Positions 27,286 through 36,654 of a DNA stretch of 64,000 bases are shown piece by piece. The position numbers were made by a program, and so were the translations under genes. The notes beneath the pieces were generated by a model. It saw nothing but the letters and a program-made list of their open reading frames with translations. It was not told the DNA's origin and did no database searches. The stretch's first letter is position 1. Every line of letters begins with the position of its first letter. Source of the stretch: Sinorhizobium arboris LMG 14919 (lineage in GTDB: Bacteria > Pseudomonadota > Alphaproteobacteria > Rhizobiales > Rhizobiaceae); the NCBI RefSeq assembly GCF_000427465.1, contig NZ_ATYB01000009.1:1-64000 (forward strand), given 5' to 3'.

Positions 27286-28301
27286 TCGCCCGGCTCCGGT
27301 TCGGCCGGATGCAGTTCCATCGGCTTCAGCCCGAGGCGGCGGAACAACGCCGCGTCATGGTCCTCGCCCGGGTTGTCAGCCGTCAACAGCGTCTCGCCGA
27401 CGAATATCGAATTGGCGCCGGCGAAGAAACAGAGCGCCTGCATCTCGTCGCTCATGCCCGTGCGGCCGGCCGAGAGACGGACGTGGGATTGCGGCATCAG
27501 GATGCGGGCGAGCGCGATCGTGCGGACGAAATCGATCGGATCGACCGGCGGTGCGCCGGCGAGCTTCGATCCGGGGATGGGGATCAGCATGTTGATCGGC
27601 ACGCTCTCCGGGGCGGTTGGAAGATTGGCGAGCGTCACCAACATGGAGATACGATCGTCGACCGTCTCGCCCATGCCCAGGATGCCGCCGGCGCAGACCT
27701 TGATTCCCGCCTCGCGCACATTGGCAAGCGTCTCCAGCCGATCGGCGAAGGTCCGGGTGGTGATGACCTCGCTGTAGAAGCGCTCGGACGTATCGATATT
27801 GTGGTTGTAGTAGTCGAGGCCGGCATGCGCCAGCCGCTCCGATTGCGCCGGCGTCAGCATGCCGAGGGTCATGCAGGTTTCCATGCCGAGCGCCTTGACG
27901 CCCTCAACCATGGCGACGATCGTCGCCATGTCCCGTTCCTTCGGGCTCCGCCAGGCGGCCCCCATGCAGTAGCGCGTCGCTCCGCCCTCCTTGGCCTTCT
28001 CGGCCTCCGCGACGACCCGCTCGACCTCCATCAGCTTCGATGCCTTGAGCCCGGTCGGGTAATGCGCCGACTGGCTGCAATAGCCGCAATCCTCCGCGCA
28101 GCCGCCGGTCTTGATCGACAGGAGCCGGCTCATCTGCACGGCGTTGGGATCAAAATGCGCGCGATGGACGGACTGGGCGCGGAAGACAAGATCGTTGAAC
28201 GGCAAATTATAGATTTTTACGGCCTCGGCGAGAACCCAACGCTCTGCCCCGGCCCTGGATTCCGCCGCAACTCCGTCTCCTGATGCTTGTGTGTCGAGCA
28301 T
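27282..28301 (-). CDS. bioB: Biotin synthase
   Basis: A 339-residue radical-SAM enzyme. The 4Fe-4S ligands are Cys68-x3-Cys72-x2-Cys75 in [16 protein letters not shown], with [12 protein letters not shown] and [12 protein letters not shown] downstream. It inserts sulfur into dethiobiotin. First gene of the operon. GGAGGA lies about 13 bases before the ATG, and a BioR box is 50-60 bases upstream. Confidence 0.96.
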   Translation of the reverse strand: MLDTQASGDGVAAESRAGAERWVLAEAVKIYNLPFNDLVFRAQSVHRAHFDPNAVQMSRLLSIKTGGCAEDCGYCSQSAHYPTGLKASKLMEVERVVAEAEKAKEGGATRYCMGAAWRSPKERDMATIVAMVEGVKALGMETCMTLGMLTPAQSERLAHAGLDYYNHNIDTSERFYSEVITTRTFADRLETLANVREAGIKVCAGGILGMGETVDDRISMLVTLANLPTAPESVPINMLIPIPGSKLAGAPPVDPIDFVRTIALARILMPQSHVRLSAGRTGMSDEMQALCFFAGANSIFVGETLLTADNPGEDHDAALFRRLGLKPMELHPAEPEPGE

Positions 28302-28332
28302 TCCTGGGGATTCCTCCTGCGCGTAACGGTCA

Positions 28333-28361
28333 ATATAGATAGATTCAGGTTTTATCTATAA
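28333..28361 (-). promoter_or_regulatory. BioR operator region of the bioBFDAZ operon
   Basis: TTATCTATAA at 28352-28361 is a perfect BioR-box palindrome (consensus TTATMKATAA). A second core, ATATAGATAG at 28333-28342, matches 8 of 10 positions of the opposite orientation, 19 bases away and closer to bioB. A repressor dimer at each site would cover the promoter of the operon. Confidence 0.85.
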
Positions 28362-28500
28362 TTTAGCTCGCCAAAGGCTACAGCAACCGCCTAGACGGCG
28401 AGCGGTTTCAAAATTTCAACTAAAGCGGGATCTCCCGACCGTGGCGAACTCTCGCCCGGAACCGGAAAATGCTGCAAACACAATATGCTAAGCGTGGCGG

Positions 28501-29169
28501 TCAGCCGATGATCGCGAAGGTGGCGCGCGTGGAACCGGCCGTGTTTTTCACCGGTTTTTGGCCGATCCTCTGAACGTGACGCTCCAGCACGGCGATGGCG
28601 TTCTCGGTTTTGCCCTGACGAAGGAAGGTCAGGATTGACCTGTGGTCGTGGTCGGGCTTGACTTCCCAGTCCGAGCGCCAGGTCGCAAACAGGAAGCGGG
28701 CGCTGACCGCATGCAGATCGTCGATGGCGGCAAGCAGGCGCGGCATGCCGCAAGGCGCGAGAATCAGCCGGTGGAAGCGCCGGTTCGCATCCTCCCAGGC
28801 GCGCAGGTCAGAGGCGGTGTCGGCTTCGGCCGTCGCCTGTTCGGCCTCATCCAGGATTGAAGGTGTCAGGTGCGGAGCCGCATGGCGAAGCGCCAGGACT
28901 TCGAGGGCCGCCCGCATCTCCGCAACTTCGCGAACCTCCTTGTGGCTGAACGACGCGACCCGAACCCCACGGCGCGGCTCACTGACGGCCAGCCCTTGGG
29001 CTTCAAGCCTCCGAAACGCTTCGCGCACGGGCACATGGCTCGTCCCGAACTCCTCGGCGATATGGTCCTGCCGGAGCTTGGTGCCCGGCTCCAGTACGCC
29101 CGTCACAATCCGATCGGCAAGGATGCGGCAGATGCGGGTGGCAATCGTGTCTTCGTTCGTAGTGGTCAT
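28501..29169 (-). CDS. bioR: GntR-family repressor BioR
   Basis: A 222-residue FadR-subfamily GntR regulator: winged HTH (about residues 8-75; LRQDHIAEEFGTSHVPVREAFRRLEAQGLA) followed by an all-helical FCD domain with metal-type residues (RFHRLILA, DDLH, DHRSILTFL). Adjacent position to the bio operon plus BioR boxes at both promoters identifies it as BioR. It should repress bioBFDAZ and itself. No Shine-Dalgarno precedes the ATG at 29169. Confidence 0.92.
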   Translation of the reverse strand: MTTTNEDTIATRICRILADRIVTGVLEPGTKLRQDHIAEEFGTSHVPVREAFRRLEAQGLAVSEPRRGVRVASFSHKEVREVAEMRAALEVLALRHAAPHLTPSILDEAEQATAEADTASDLRAWEDANRRFHRLILAPCGMPRLLAAIDDLHAVSARFLFATWRSDWEVKPDHDHRSILTFLRQGKTENAIAVLERHVQRIGQKPVKNTAGSTRATFAIIG

Positions 29170-29172
29170 ATT

Positions 29173-29204
29173 TTATAGATAATTTGCGGCAGCCTCGCTG
29201 TCGA
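29173..29204 (-). promoter_or_regulatory. bioR promoter with overlapping BioR box
   Basis: On the minus strand a TCGACA -35 (29199-29204) and TATCTA -10 (29176-29181) are separated by exactly 17 bp. The perfect BioR box TTATCTATAA (29173-29182) covers the -10. The predicted transcription start falls on the A of the bioR ATG (29169), so the mRNA would be leaderless. Confidence 0.7.
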
Positions 29205-29343
29205 GCCGGACAGAAGATTGCCGCCGCTGTGCTCAGCAACGATTTTGATCTAACCGGCCGTTGGAAGGCTTTCCGGGCGCGGTATGCGAAACCGTCATGG
29301 CCGGTCCGGAGAAAGCCTTGTGGCAACTTGACCTAACGCGCCA

Positions 29344-29763
29344 TTAGTCGGCGGCAGGAATCGGGCAGACGTCATCCTTGCAGTTGAGGTAGTTCTGGAA
29401 GTCCTTGATGCGCGCTTCCGTCAAGATCGCCTGGCACATGGAATAGATCATCGGCCCCATGCTGCCGCCACCGACGCCGGCGCGCTGCAGCGTGCATTCG
29501 GCGTCACGATAGGAAACCCAGGCGCGCTGCGCTGTAACCAGTAGTTTCTTCGTGTCGGCGTCATCCTTCAGGCGCGCTTCGATTTCCTTGTAGAGCCTGT
29601 TCAACTCAGCGTCGGACTTTTTGAAATCCTGATCGGCGCAGTCGTTCATCGACGCCTGGTCCATCGCCTTGCTCATGCAAGCGTCATCGGCGCTGGCCCC
29701 GGTAGGAGCCAGAACTAGTGCAGGTAAAAGCATTGCGGCAGGAAGAAGAAGCACGTTTCGCAT
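29344..29763 (-). CDS. LprI/DUF1311-family periplasmic protein
   Basis: A 139-residue protein with a signal peptide (MRNVLLLPAAMLLPALVLAPTGASA) and the DUF1311 pattern: DACMSKAMDQASMNDCADQDFKKSDAELNRLYKEIEARL, AQRAWVSYRDAECTL and CQAILTEARIKDFQNYL, with six conserved-looking cysteines. Members include lysozyme-inhibitor-like LprI. It is oriented the same way as bioR but separated by about 180 bases, so it is not part of that operon. Confidence 0.85.
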   Translation of the reverse strand: MRNVLLLPAAMLLPALVLAPTGASADDACMSKAMDQASMNDCADQDFKKSDAELNRLYKEIEARLKDDADTKKLLVTAQRAWVSYRDAECTLQRAGVGGGSMGPMIYSMCQAILTEARIKDFQNYLNCKDDVCPIPAAD

Positions 29764-29845
29764 GATTGCTATCCTCGCTTGGCTCTGAATTGCCGCCTCT
29801 TGCTGGCGGTCAGCTGTTCAAGGCATCCCTACAACGCCGGCATTC

Positions 29846-30046
29846 TCAGTTTGTCGTCACCTGTGAGATCTCGATGGCAACGACGAGACCATCTGCCAGC
29901 TTGTAGGCAACGGACCGCGTTACGTCGGCCCCGGATTTATCCTTGAACAGGCTGTACAGGATGGCGGGAGATTCATCGTCTGCGAAGAATGCCGCCTTAC
30001 AGCTATAGTAAGATTTATTGCCGGTCTCATAGGCGGCCCCCTCCAT
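29846..30046 (-). CDS. Short hypothetical protein, possibly truncated
   Basis: A 66-residue product, MEGAAYETGNKSYYSCKAAFFADDESPAILYSLFKDKSGADV..., with no signal peptide and no recognised domain. The beta-strand-rich end (VAYKLADGLVVAIEISQV) looks like the C-terminal part of a larger secreted protein. An IS1182 scar lies within 400 bases, so truncation is plausible. Confidence 0.35.
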   Translation of the reverse strand: MEGAAYETGNKSYYSCKAAFFADDESPAILYSLFKDKSGADVTRSVAYKLADGLVVAIEISQVTTN

Positions 30047-30144
30047 GTGAGCAGACTGGGTACTCTCGGCACTTGAATTCCGAGTCGATGCCTGGCGGAT
30101 AGGTCCTCAGGCCGACAAATTTGGTTCGGCTGAGGAATGCTCCT

Positions 30145-30285
30145 TTAGTTGGGATTGTCGGGGTTATCGACTAGGCAACCCACTCCGTGACATCCCTGAT
30201 AATTTCCGTGGATATCGAAATTCGGCTCGCCGTTTTTATCGAATTGCGGGGTCGTATCGACGGTATCGCTGGCGAATACACGCAT
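30145..30285 (-). CDS. Candidate 46-residue small ORF
   Basis: Reads MRVFASDTVDTTPQFDKNGE, then PNFDIHGNYQGCHGVGCLVDNPDNPN. The composition is protein-like (Gly, Cys, Asn, Asp rich) and the frame is uninterrupted, but the Shine-Dalgarno is weak. It may be the decayed 3' end of a larger gene. Low certainty. Confidence 0.25.
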   Translation of the reverse strand: MRVFASDTVDTTPQFDKNGEPNFDIHGNYQGCHGVGCLVDNPDNPN

Positions 30286-30432
30286 TGCATACAACCCTTC
30301 GCCGCTTCTCTCTTCTTAGGAATTAGCAATTATCACTAAACTTGACAATTCATGCCCTAGTCGCTTTCGCAAACATGGCCTTTATGGATAATTTTTTACT
30401 TAGGGCTCGAGCCTTATAGAGAGCGGTTTTCC

Positions 30433-30825
30433 CTATTTTAGGCGGGCAGCAATTCCCGAACATTCAGGCCAGACGCAAGGAACTGGCGGGTCGACATCTT
30501 CAACCAGGTGGTATCCTGGGTAGTGGACGCCAGCTTTTATAGCCATGTGGCAATCGCGGACAATGCCGGTGTCTTTGCCGCTGGTTGCCATCGATCGGGC
30601 ATCGGGGTCGGTTAGGGAGACCTGTTTGTCCGGTGAGGCCTCGACCTGATTGCCGATCTCCTTAAGCGACTGCATCTGCCGGCGCAGGCCTTCGATTTCT
30701 CCTTGAGGCGCACCGTCTTGGCCCCGGCGACATCGCCGTCCTCGAAGAGGTCTGAACTCGGGACAAAAGCGGACGATCAAAAGGAGGCGATCAACGTTCC
30801 AAACCGCATCTATCAGCCCATTCAT
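30433..30825 (-). pseudogene. IS1182-family transposase remnant
   Basis: The frame contains EGLRRQMQSLKEIGNQVEASPDKQVSLTDPDARSMATSGKDTGIV, a conserved central stretch of IS1182-family transposases (the VSLTDPDARSM motif). Just upstream the matching sequence LFEDGDVAGAKTVRLKEK is in another frame near 30700-30760, so a frameshift separates them. Everything after GIV is unrelated. Only about a fifth of the transposase remains. Confidence 0.75.
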
Positions 30826-31007
30826 AAGGAACGGAGAGCGCTGCGTCCGCGCGGCTCACGCAATATTGTATGCCGCAGATTTTCGCAGCAGGCTTATCCG
30901 CGCCATTCTGCTTAAGGAGCGCGCGGAGGCCAAAAGAGCCGTCCCGCTCGAACACGCATTGAAGACGTAGCGCTCCACCGCACGCAGGACGTGTCTCCCC
31001 GCCTGGT

Positions 31008-31634
31008 CTAGTCCACTGCGAAGCAGTAGAAGAGACCGTCTCCGCCCGTGCTCTTGAACGCCTCCAGTGAGCAGCCGCCTCGCGTCAAATGCGAAGAGTT
31101 CCAGGATTTAGCTGCGGCGGAATCGTCCAATCCAGTGCGATCGCTGTGGCCAACTATCGCAGCGCCCTCCGCACTGCCCATCGTCCAGTTTCCGCAGGTT
31201 TCCGGCGCGGCGGTTCCATCGGGCTTGGAGCCGGTCAGTATGTCGTGGCGGTTCGGAGTGTCGCCGCGGCCGGGGATGACTTCACCCTTTTCGTTGAGCG
31301 CGGTCTGCTTCGTGATGTTGTTGCCATCACTGTGAAGCGAGGCGACATCGTCGGCGATCTTTTCGCCCTTGGCGTTGTACCAAGGCCCCGTTCCAATCCG
31401 GTCTTTGGCGTTCTCCCCGCCGGTGGAGAGATAAGCTCTCCAGGTCTTGCCCGTCGAACCGCTCGCCGTCGCCAGAGAATTACAATAGGCGTCGGCTCCG
31501 GCAAGTCCTCCGAGATCGCCGCCCTTGCCCGGATTAGCGCTGGTGACAAAGAAGCTCATAGTGGTGTCCTGAGCAGTGGCCGACAGCGGCGGCCAGGCCA
31601 GAGCGGCCAGGACCAAAGCGAGCCTGCGTTTCAT
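31008..31634 (-). CDS. Exported lectin/endostatin-like domain protein
   Basis: A 208-residue protein with a signal peptide (MKRRLALVLAALAWPPLSATAQ). The rest fits a C-type-lectin/endostatin-like bacterial domain: GKGGDLGGLAGADAYCNSLA, TWRAYLSTGG, GPWYNAKGEKIADD, CGNWTMGSAEGAAIVGHSDR and GDGLFYCFAVD. Cysteines at about 52, 148, 191 and 206 could form two disulfides. Likely periplasmic or secreted; ligand unknown. Confidence 0.72.
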   Translation of the reverse strand: MKRRLALVLAALAWPPLSATAQDTTMSFFVTSANPGKGGDLGGLAGADAYCNSLATASGSTGKTWRAYLSTGGENAKDRIGTGPWYNAKGEKIADDVASLHSDGNNITKQTALNEKGEVIPGRGDTPNRHDILTGSKPDGTAAPETCGNWTMGSAEGAAIVGHSDRTGLDDSAAAKSWNSSHLTRGGCSLEAFKSTGGDGLFYCFAVD

Positions 31635-31772
31635 GGTATTCCTCCCGCATGTCCATATAGCTGAGCCTATTGCGGGAATGGGTCGGCGTAAAATCGAATT
31701 CTTGTGACTTCAGCCCCGCCGGAGGCGAAATCTTCAGGCGGAAATTGCCCAGCACGGATCGAATTGGACGGT

Positions 31773-32951
31773 TCAGTTTGCGCCGGCCTTATAGCTGATC
31801 CTGTAAATCACCCCGTTCGTGTCTTCAGACACGAGCAGTGACCCGTCCGGCGCTATCGCGATCCCAGCAAGGCGGCCGAACTCCATTTTTCGGTCATCGC
31901 TCAAGAAACCGGTCAGGAAGTCTTCCGATCCGGTTGGCTCGCCTTTGTCGAAGTTGACGCGCACCACTTTATAGCCGGCCGGATCCGCCCGGTTTGCCGA
32001 GCCGCGCAGAGTAACAAAGGCATCGTTGCGAAATTCCTCCGGAAACTGCTCCGCACCGTAGAAGCGGATGTTGATGACGGAAGCATGCGCGTCGAACGTC
32101 AGCGCCGGCCCGACGGTCCTGGTGCTGCAGAACTCGTCCTTGGGCGCGCCCTCCGGCATCGTGAAGCTCGCCCAATCGGGCTGCCGATCGCCATAGCAGA
32201 AGGGCCAGCCGTAGTGCGCGCCGTCTTCGATCTTATTCAACTCCTCGCCGGGGAGGTCATCGCCAAGATGGTCGACGCCGTGGTCGACGCCCCACATCAC
32301 ACCCGTTTCTGGATGCCAATCGAAACCGAGCATGTTCCGCAAACCGCTCGCGAAAACCGTCCGCTTCCTGCTGTCGAGGTCAAGGCGTAGGTTGGCAGCC
32401 TTCTCACCGCTGCTTTCGAAGCAGGCATCGCAGGAACTGCCGACATTGATGTGCAGCGCTCCGTCAGGCGCGAAGCCGAGCGTTCGCCGCCCGTGCTGGC
32501 CGCCGTCGGGCAGGTCGTCGATGACCGTTTCCATCTCGCCGATCGTGCCATCCGCATTCAGGCCGGCCACCATCACCGAATGCACGGTGGCCAGGAACAT
32601 GCGGCCATCTCGGATCGCGATGCCGTGGATGCCCTCGAGATCGGATGCCACCACGCGCGGCTCTGAATTGCCGTCCTTCAGGGCGATCACGTCCTTTTCC
32701 TCGGGTCGCGTCACGTAAACGGTGCCGTCTTCCGCCACTGCCATCATGCGGGCATTGCCGAGGTCATGAGCAAAGATGCTCACTTCGAAACCATCGGGCA
32801 CCTTGAGCCGCTTCAGGATATCCTCGCTGAAGGTCTGATGTTTCGGCCTGAAGACATTTGTTTCCACGCTGTGGAGGACGCCTTCCTGCTGTGCCCATGC
32901 CGCCGTCGGGAACAGCAAGATACTCGCCAGCAATGCGGCTCGCGTCATCAT
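31773..32951 (-). CDS. PQQ-type sugar dehydrogenase (sorbosone-dehydrogenase family)
   Basis: A 392-residue periplasmic beta-propeller. The signal peptide ends AAWAQ near 20. RLKVPDGFEVSIFAHDLGNARMMAVAEDGTVYVTRP begins the propeller and HPETGVMWGVDHGVDHLGDDLPGEELNKIEDGAHYGWPFCYG is the family hallmark. ATG at 32951 follows GGAGAGGAGGG; the frame is open upstream without similarity. Such enzymes oxidise aldoses or sorbosone with PQQ; PQQ biosynthesis genes are not in the window. Neighbours encode a CxxC micro-ORF and a di-haem cytochrome, suggesting an electron route. Confidence 0.88.
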   Translation of the reverse strand: MMTRAALLASILLFPTAAWAQQEGVLHSVETNVFRPKHQTFSEDILKRLKVPDGFEVSIFAHDLGNARMMAVAEDGTVYVTRPEEKDVIALKDGNSEPRVVASDLEGIHGIAIRDGRMFLATVHSVMVAGLNADGTIGEMETVIDDLPDGGQHGRRTLGFAPDGALHINVGSSCDACFESSGEKAANLRLDLDSRKRTVFASGLRNMLGFDWHPETGVMWGVDHGVDHLGDDLPGEELNKIEDGAHYGWPFCYGDRQPDWASFTMPEGAPKDEFCSTRTVGPALTFDAHASVINIRFYGAEQFPEEFRNDAFVTLRGSANRADPAGYKVVRVNFDKGEPTGSEDFLTGFLSDDRKMEFGRLAGIAIAPDGSLLVSEDTNGVIYRISYKAGAN

Positions 32952-32995
32952 ATCTACCCTCCTCTCCAGCCGACGTGTCTTTCCTTGGCCTCTTA

Positions 32996-33115
32996 TCAGG
33001 CCGGCCGCGGTTCGTAGAAGCGGCACCGGCCGCACCAAGCATTTCCGCCCGGGATACCGCTTGGCTTGAGCGTCCTTGCCGGGGTCTTATCCACCTGAGC
33101 GCGATCCTTTTTCAT
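32996..33115 (-). CDS. Small CxxC protein between the cytochrome and PQQ-dehydrogenase genes
   Basis: A 39-residue frame, MKKDRAQVDKTPARTLKPSG then IPGGNAWCGRCRFYEPRPA, in the same direction as both neighbours. The WCGRC motif is a possible metal or redox site. An AGG lies about 9 bases before the ATG. The size and position suggest a short operon member too small for usual gene callers. No homologue can be named. Confidence 0.4.
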   Translation of the reverse strand: MKKDRAQVDKTPARTLKPSGIPGGNAWCGRCRFYEPRPA

Positions 33116-33166
33116 GATCTTGCCTAACTGTCAGATTCGAGACCTGCCAACGCCCACGAATAGCGG

Positions 33167-34516
33167 TCAGATCGACTTCAGGTACTCGATCAAATCGCTC
33201 CTCTCCTCGTCGGTGAGATCGAGTTTGAGGTGACGGTCGTAATGCCTGACGACGTCCTCGAGCGTCGCGAACCGGCCGTCATGGTAGAACCCTCCCTTGT
33301 GGATCTTTTCCATGTTCCACAACGCCCGCAATGGCGCGGTGCGATAACGCTCGTCCGGGGATCGCATCGCCTGAAAATCATCGATGCCGATCTCATCTGC
33401 CGTATGCAGGTTCCAGCCGGGCTCCGTGAAGAGCGGTGGCACATGGCAGGTGGCGCACTTGGCCTTTTCATTGAAAAGGGCCTCCCCCTTCTCCGCCGCT
33501 GCGCTGTCGAAGGTGCCGCCGGGGGGCTTCGGAGTTGGCAACGAAAGCTGATAGAAGTGGAGCGCTGGCAGTTTGCCGGTGATCCGGTCTTCCGTGTCCT
33601 GCTTGTGGCCCTGCTTTGTTCTGGCGGCGACGGGGTACTTCTCAGCGTCGTCAAGGCGTGGGTCGTAGAACGTGCCTTTGCCGTGCATTTCGAGATTGCC
33701 GACATAGGCGTTCCAATAGCTGACAGTGCCCCAAGCTCCGGTCCAGGTATGGTTGTTCACGCCTGCCAAACCGAATGCGGGCGGATTGAGGGTGGCGGAC
33801 GTCTTTCCGTCCGGCCGGAACGCCTTTCCGTCCAGATTGAGCTCGGCATCGAATTTGCCAGGTCCCCATGCCTCGATGGCCTTCTTCACCTCCGCCTCGG
33901 AAATCTGCAGCATGTCGCTGAAGGTGCTCAGGTCAGGTGCGAGGGCAACAATTGCCCCGATGTTGAGGTCGCGGTTCGGCCAGCCGTCCAGTCTCGCGCC
34001 GATGCCCGGCGCGTAGGCATCGTCGACGGTCGAGTGGCACACGGCACACTGAATTCCCACCGACCTCAAGGCCTTTCCATCCTCGGCGAAGAACCCCGTC
34101 ACTCCGACAACCGCATTGGCTTTCAACAAAGCAAGGGTGCTCGCCGGATCTTCAAGGTCCACCTCGCCTTTGTTGAGCGCCTCGGCTACATCCTTAGGGA
34201 TAGCGTTGACGTCGACTTTCAAACCGAGCTCGAGCGCCTTCTTTGGGCTGAGACCAGGCCCTTTGCCGCCCAGCTTCTCGCCGGCGATCGCCTCGTGAAG
34301 CTTCAGCTTGCCTCCCCAGAAATCCTCGCTGCCGAACGTATCGTAGCGGAACGTCTCGCGGCCTTCCTCCAGATATCGCATGGCCTGCTCGGTCGCAGCC
34401 GCGTCGAAATCCTTGCCCCGCGTAGAGGCTTTGCCGCTCATTTGAGCGGCGGATGGGATCGAAGTTGAAAAGAAAAGAAGCGGCAAAAATATCGCCGCAG
34501 CGAGGCGTCGAGGCAT
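33167..34516 (-). CDS. Di-haem cytochrome c (peroxidase-like) protein
   Basis: A 449-residue exported protein (signal peptide MPRRLAAAIFLPLLFFSTSIPSAAQ) with two c-type haem motifs: CAVCH near residue 157 and CATCH near 354. The flanking ALRSVGIQ and HVPPLFTEPGWNLHTADE, plus APLRALWNMEKIHKGGFYHDGRFATLEDVVRHYD, match the CCP/MauG-like di-haem family. It likely passes electrons in the periplasm, perhaps from the adjacent PQQ dehydrogenase. Confidence 0.88.
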   Translation of the reverse strand: MPRRLAAAIFLPLLFFSTSIPSAAQMSGKASTRGKDFDAAATEQAMRYLEEGRETFRYDTFGSEDFWGGKLKLHEAIAGEKLGGKGPGLSPKKALELGLKVDVNAIPKDVAEALNKGEVDLEDPASTLALLKANAVVGVTGFFAEDGKALRSVGIQCAVCHSTVDDAYAPGIGARLDGWPNRDLNIGAIVALAPDLSTFSDMLQISEAEVKKAIEAWGPGKFDAELNLDGKAFRPDGKTSATLNPPAFGLAGVNNHTWTGAWGTVSYWNAYVGNLEMHGKGTFYDPRLDDAEKYPVAARTKQGHKQDTEDRITGKLPALHFYQLSLPTPKPPGGTFDSAAAEKGEALFNEKAKCATCHVPPLFTEPGWNLHTADEIGIDDFQAMRSPDERYRTAPLRALWNMEKIHKGGFYHDGRFATLEDVVRHYDRHLKLDLTDEERSDLIEYLKSI

Positions 34517-34812
34517 GCCATATCCCTCCCCGCGGTCGATGCGTCGACTCGCGAAATGCGATCCACGTCAAAGGAAAAATGCCGCCATACGATACATTAA
34601 AATGTTCTAATTTACAAAGGTTCACCTCACTTCCGGTAGCAGTTCGCAAGGTTCCGACGGCTCGGGGAGCTCAGCCCGAGCTATGCTGTGGTTGTCCCTT
34701 GTGACCGGCGTAGCGAACTGAGCAATTGGTATAGCCGGACGGCTGGAGGCGCGGGCTTGGGAATGCAGAAGGGGCGCTTTGAGCAGAAGACGCACAGCTT
34801 TTAAAGGCTGTT

Positions 34813-36312
34813 TCACAGATCCACTGGGATAAGCGGCTGGCGTGCCGGACCGTGGATCACCGTTCCATCGGAGGCAAAGATCGAACCGTGGCAGGGACAA
34901 TCCCAGGTGCAATCGGCATTGTTCCACGTGACCGTGCAGCCCTTGTGCGTGCAGGTTGCGGAGACGGCATGCAGAGATCCGTCAGCATCCCGGCGGACCG
35001 CGATCTTTTCGTCGCCTCTCTGAATGACCCCGGCTTCGCCGGCCCGGATGTCGTTCGTGCTCTGGACGATGGATTGGCTGTCGCCATTTTTATGGAAGTC
35101 CTTGGGATAGGGCCGCGTCGGGTTGTAGAGATTGTGCCAGGGACTGGACCCTCCCCGGATCACGTCCGCGATCATCATGCCGGCCGCGGTCCCGTTGCTG
35201 ATGCCCCAGGCGTTGAAGCCGGTAGCGATATGAAAGCCCGGAGCGTTCTCTGGATCGGGTTCGCCGACATAGGGAACCCGATCCGCCGTGTCGTAGTCCT
35301 CATTGCACCAACCCCAGGCAACATCCCCGACAGGCAGGTTCTTTCGCGACCATTCCTCCAGATCGACGAACCGCGCCGCGACGTTCCCATCCTGTCCAGT
35401 GTTGAATTTCGGCCCCAGCACCACGAGTAGCGGACCGTCGCCATCCCGACCCGTTCGTATCGAATGCGTGGGGTCGTCGATACCAATGAACATGCCATCG
35501 ATGACGGACGGATCGCCGACGCGGAAAGCCATTGCGGTGTGGCACCGAGGCTGCGTCCGGTTGGCCATTCCCACCGGGCTCTTGACGGTCATGTTGGTCG
35601 CAACGACCACGTTTTCGGCATGAACTGTACCGTGAGCCGTGACGACGCGCCACCGGCTCGCTTCACCTATCAGGATCGCGCGGCTCTTCTCGAATATGCG
35701 CCCGCCCCGATTCGCCACGGCGCGCGCCAACCCGACGAGATACTGCGCCGGATTGAATTGCGCCTGATCGGCAAAGCAGAGCGCTCCTGCCGTCTCGAAG
35801 GGAAGCGGAGCGCGATCGAGTACCTCCGCTTGCAGCCCGACTTGGCGCGCGGCCTCAGCCTCGGCTATGATTTCGCCGTGTCCTTCTGCGGTCGTGGCGT
35901 AGGTGTATGCATTCTTGCGCTCCAGATCGCAGGCGATCGCATGTTCCTTTATCCAGTCCTTGATCAGTTCGGCTCCGGCCGAATTCGCCTCTGCATAGCT
36001 GCGCGCCGTCGGCACACCGCAAGTGTCGATCAGATGGCGATAGATTAGTGCGTGCTGTGTAGTGATCTTCGCTGTCGAGCGGCCCGTCACCTGTTTGCCA
36101 ATCTCAAGGGCTTCGACAAGGATCACCGAGCGCCCCGCCTCGCGGAGACGAAGTGCTGTCGTGAGTCCGACGATCCCGCCTCCGACGACAACGGTTTCGG
36201 CATGTATCGAACTATCGAGAAGCGGATAGCCCGTCCGGCCGGCGGTTGCCACCCAGCAGCTTCCGCGATTTCCCGGCAAGTTGACCATCCAAACGGCGTC
36301 CCACGATTGCAT
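34813..36312 (-). CDS. FAD-dependent oxidoreductase with C-terminal Rieske domain
   Basis: A 499-residue protein fusing a DAO-type FAD oxidoreductase (dinucleotide motif VVVGGGIVGLTTALRL at 41-56) to a Rieske [2Fe-2S] domain (CTHKGC at 454-459 and CPCHGS at 472-477). GFNAWGISNGTAAGMMIAD is the second FAD-binding region. This architecture is common in soil proteobacteria and cyanobacteria. Physiological substrate unknown. Start at 36312 or, 27 bases in, Met9 is uncertain. Confidence 0.88.
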   Translation of the reverse strand: MQSWDAVWMVNLPGNRGSCWVATAGRTGYPLLDSSIHAETVVVGGGIVGLTTALRLREAGRSVILVEALEIGKQVTGRSTAKITTQHALIYRHLIDTCGVPTARSYAEANSAGAELIKDWIKEHAIACDLERKNAYTYATTAEGHGEIIAEAEAARQVGLQAEVLDRAPLPFETAGALCFADQAQFNPAQYLVGLARAVANRGGRIFEKSRAILIGEASRWRVVTAHGTVHAENVVVATNMTVKSPVGMANRTQPRCHTAMAFRVGDPSVIDGMFIGIDDPTHSIRTGRDGDGPLLVVLGPKFNTGQDGNVAARFVDLEEWSRKNLPVGDVAWGWCNEDYDTADRVPYVGEPDPENAPGFHIATGFNAWGISNGTAAGMMIADVIRGGSSPWHNLYNPTRPYPKDFHKNGDSQSIVQSTNDIRAGEAGVIQRGDEKIAVRRDADGSLHAVSATCTHKGCTVTWNNADCTWDCPCHGSIFASDGTVIHGPARQPLIPVDL

Positions 36313-36654
36313 GTGATTTCGATAACCACAGCCGCACGGGAATGTTCCGGACCCTACTCGACACGCCGGGCGCGGCCTTCAAAGCGCCATCCTCTTGAAT
36401 TCCCCGAAACGAACTGTGGCATATGAAGGCTGGGCCTGCAGTCGGCGGGCCTGACGCGCGAAGATGCGCTTCGTCAGATGCGGAACTATCTGGCCCATCG
36501 GCTGCCGCATAAGCATCAAAAACTTTAGGAGCGGCCGCCATTTCTCATGGCCGCGGGGACCACGCTTTCCTCAGCGCGTTACTGGGGTCGGTTCCAGCTG
36601 GGCGCGGAATGACACCCTAAGCGGTTGTCTCGATGGGCCAGAGATATTCGCCCG
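36313..36654. other. Gene-poor scar beside the FAD/Rieske gene
   Basis: About 340 bases with no full gene. The plus strand holds a short open piece reading SAGLTREDALRQMRNYLAHRLP near 36440-36527 that ends at a stop. Its family is not clear. The region adjoins a Tn3 transposase relic, so it is probably insertion debris. Confidence 0.35.
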
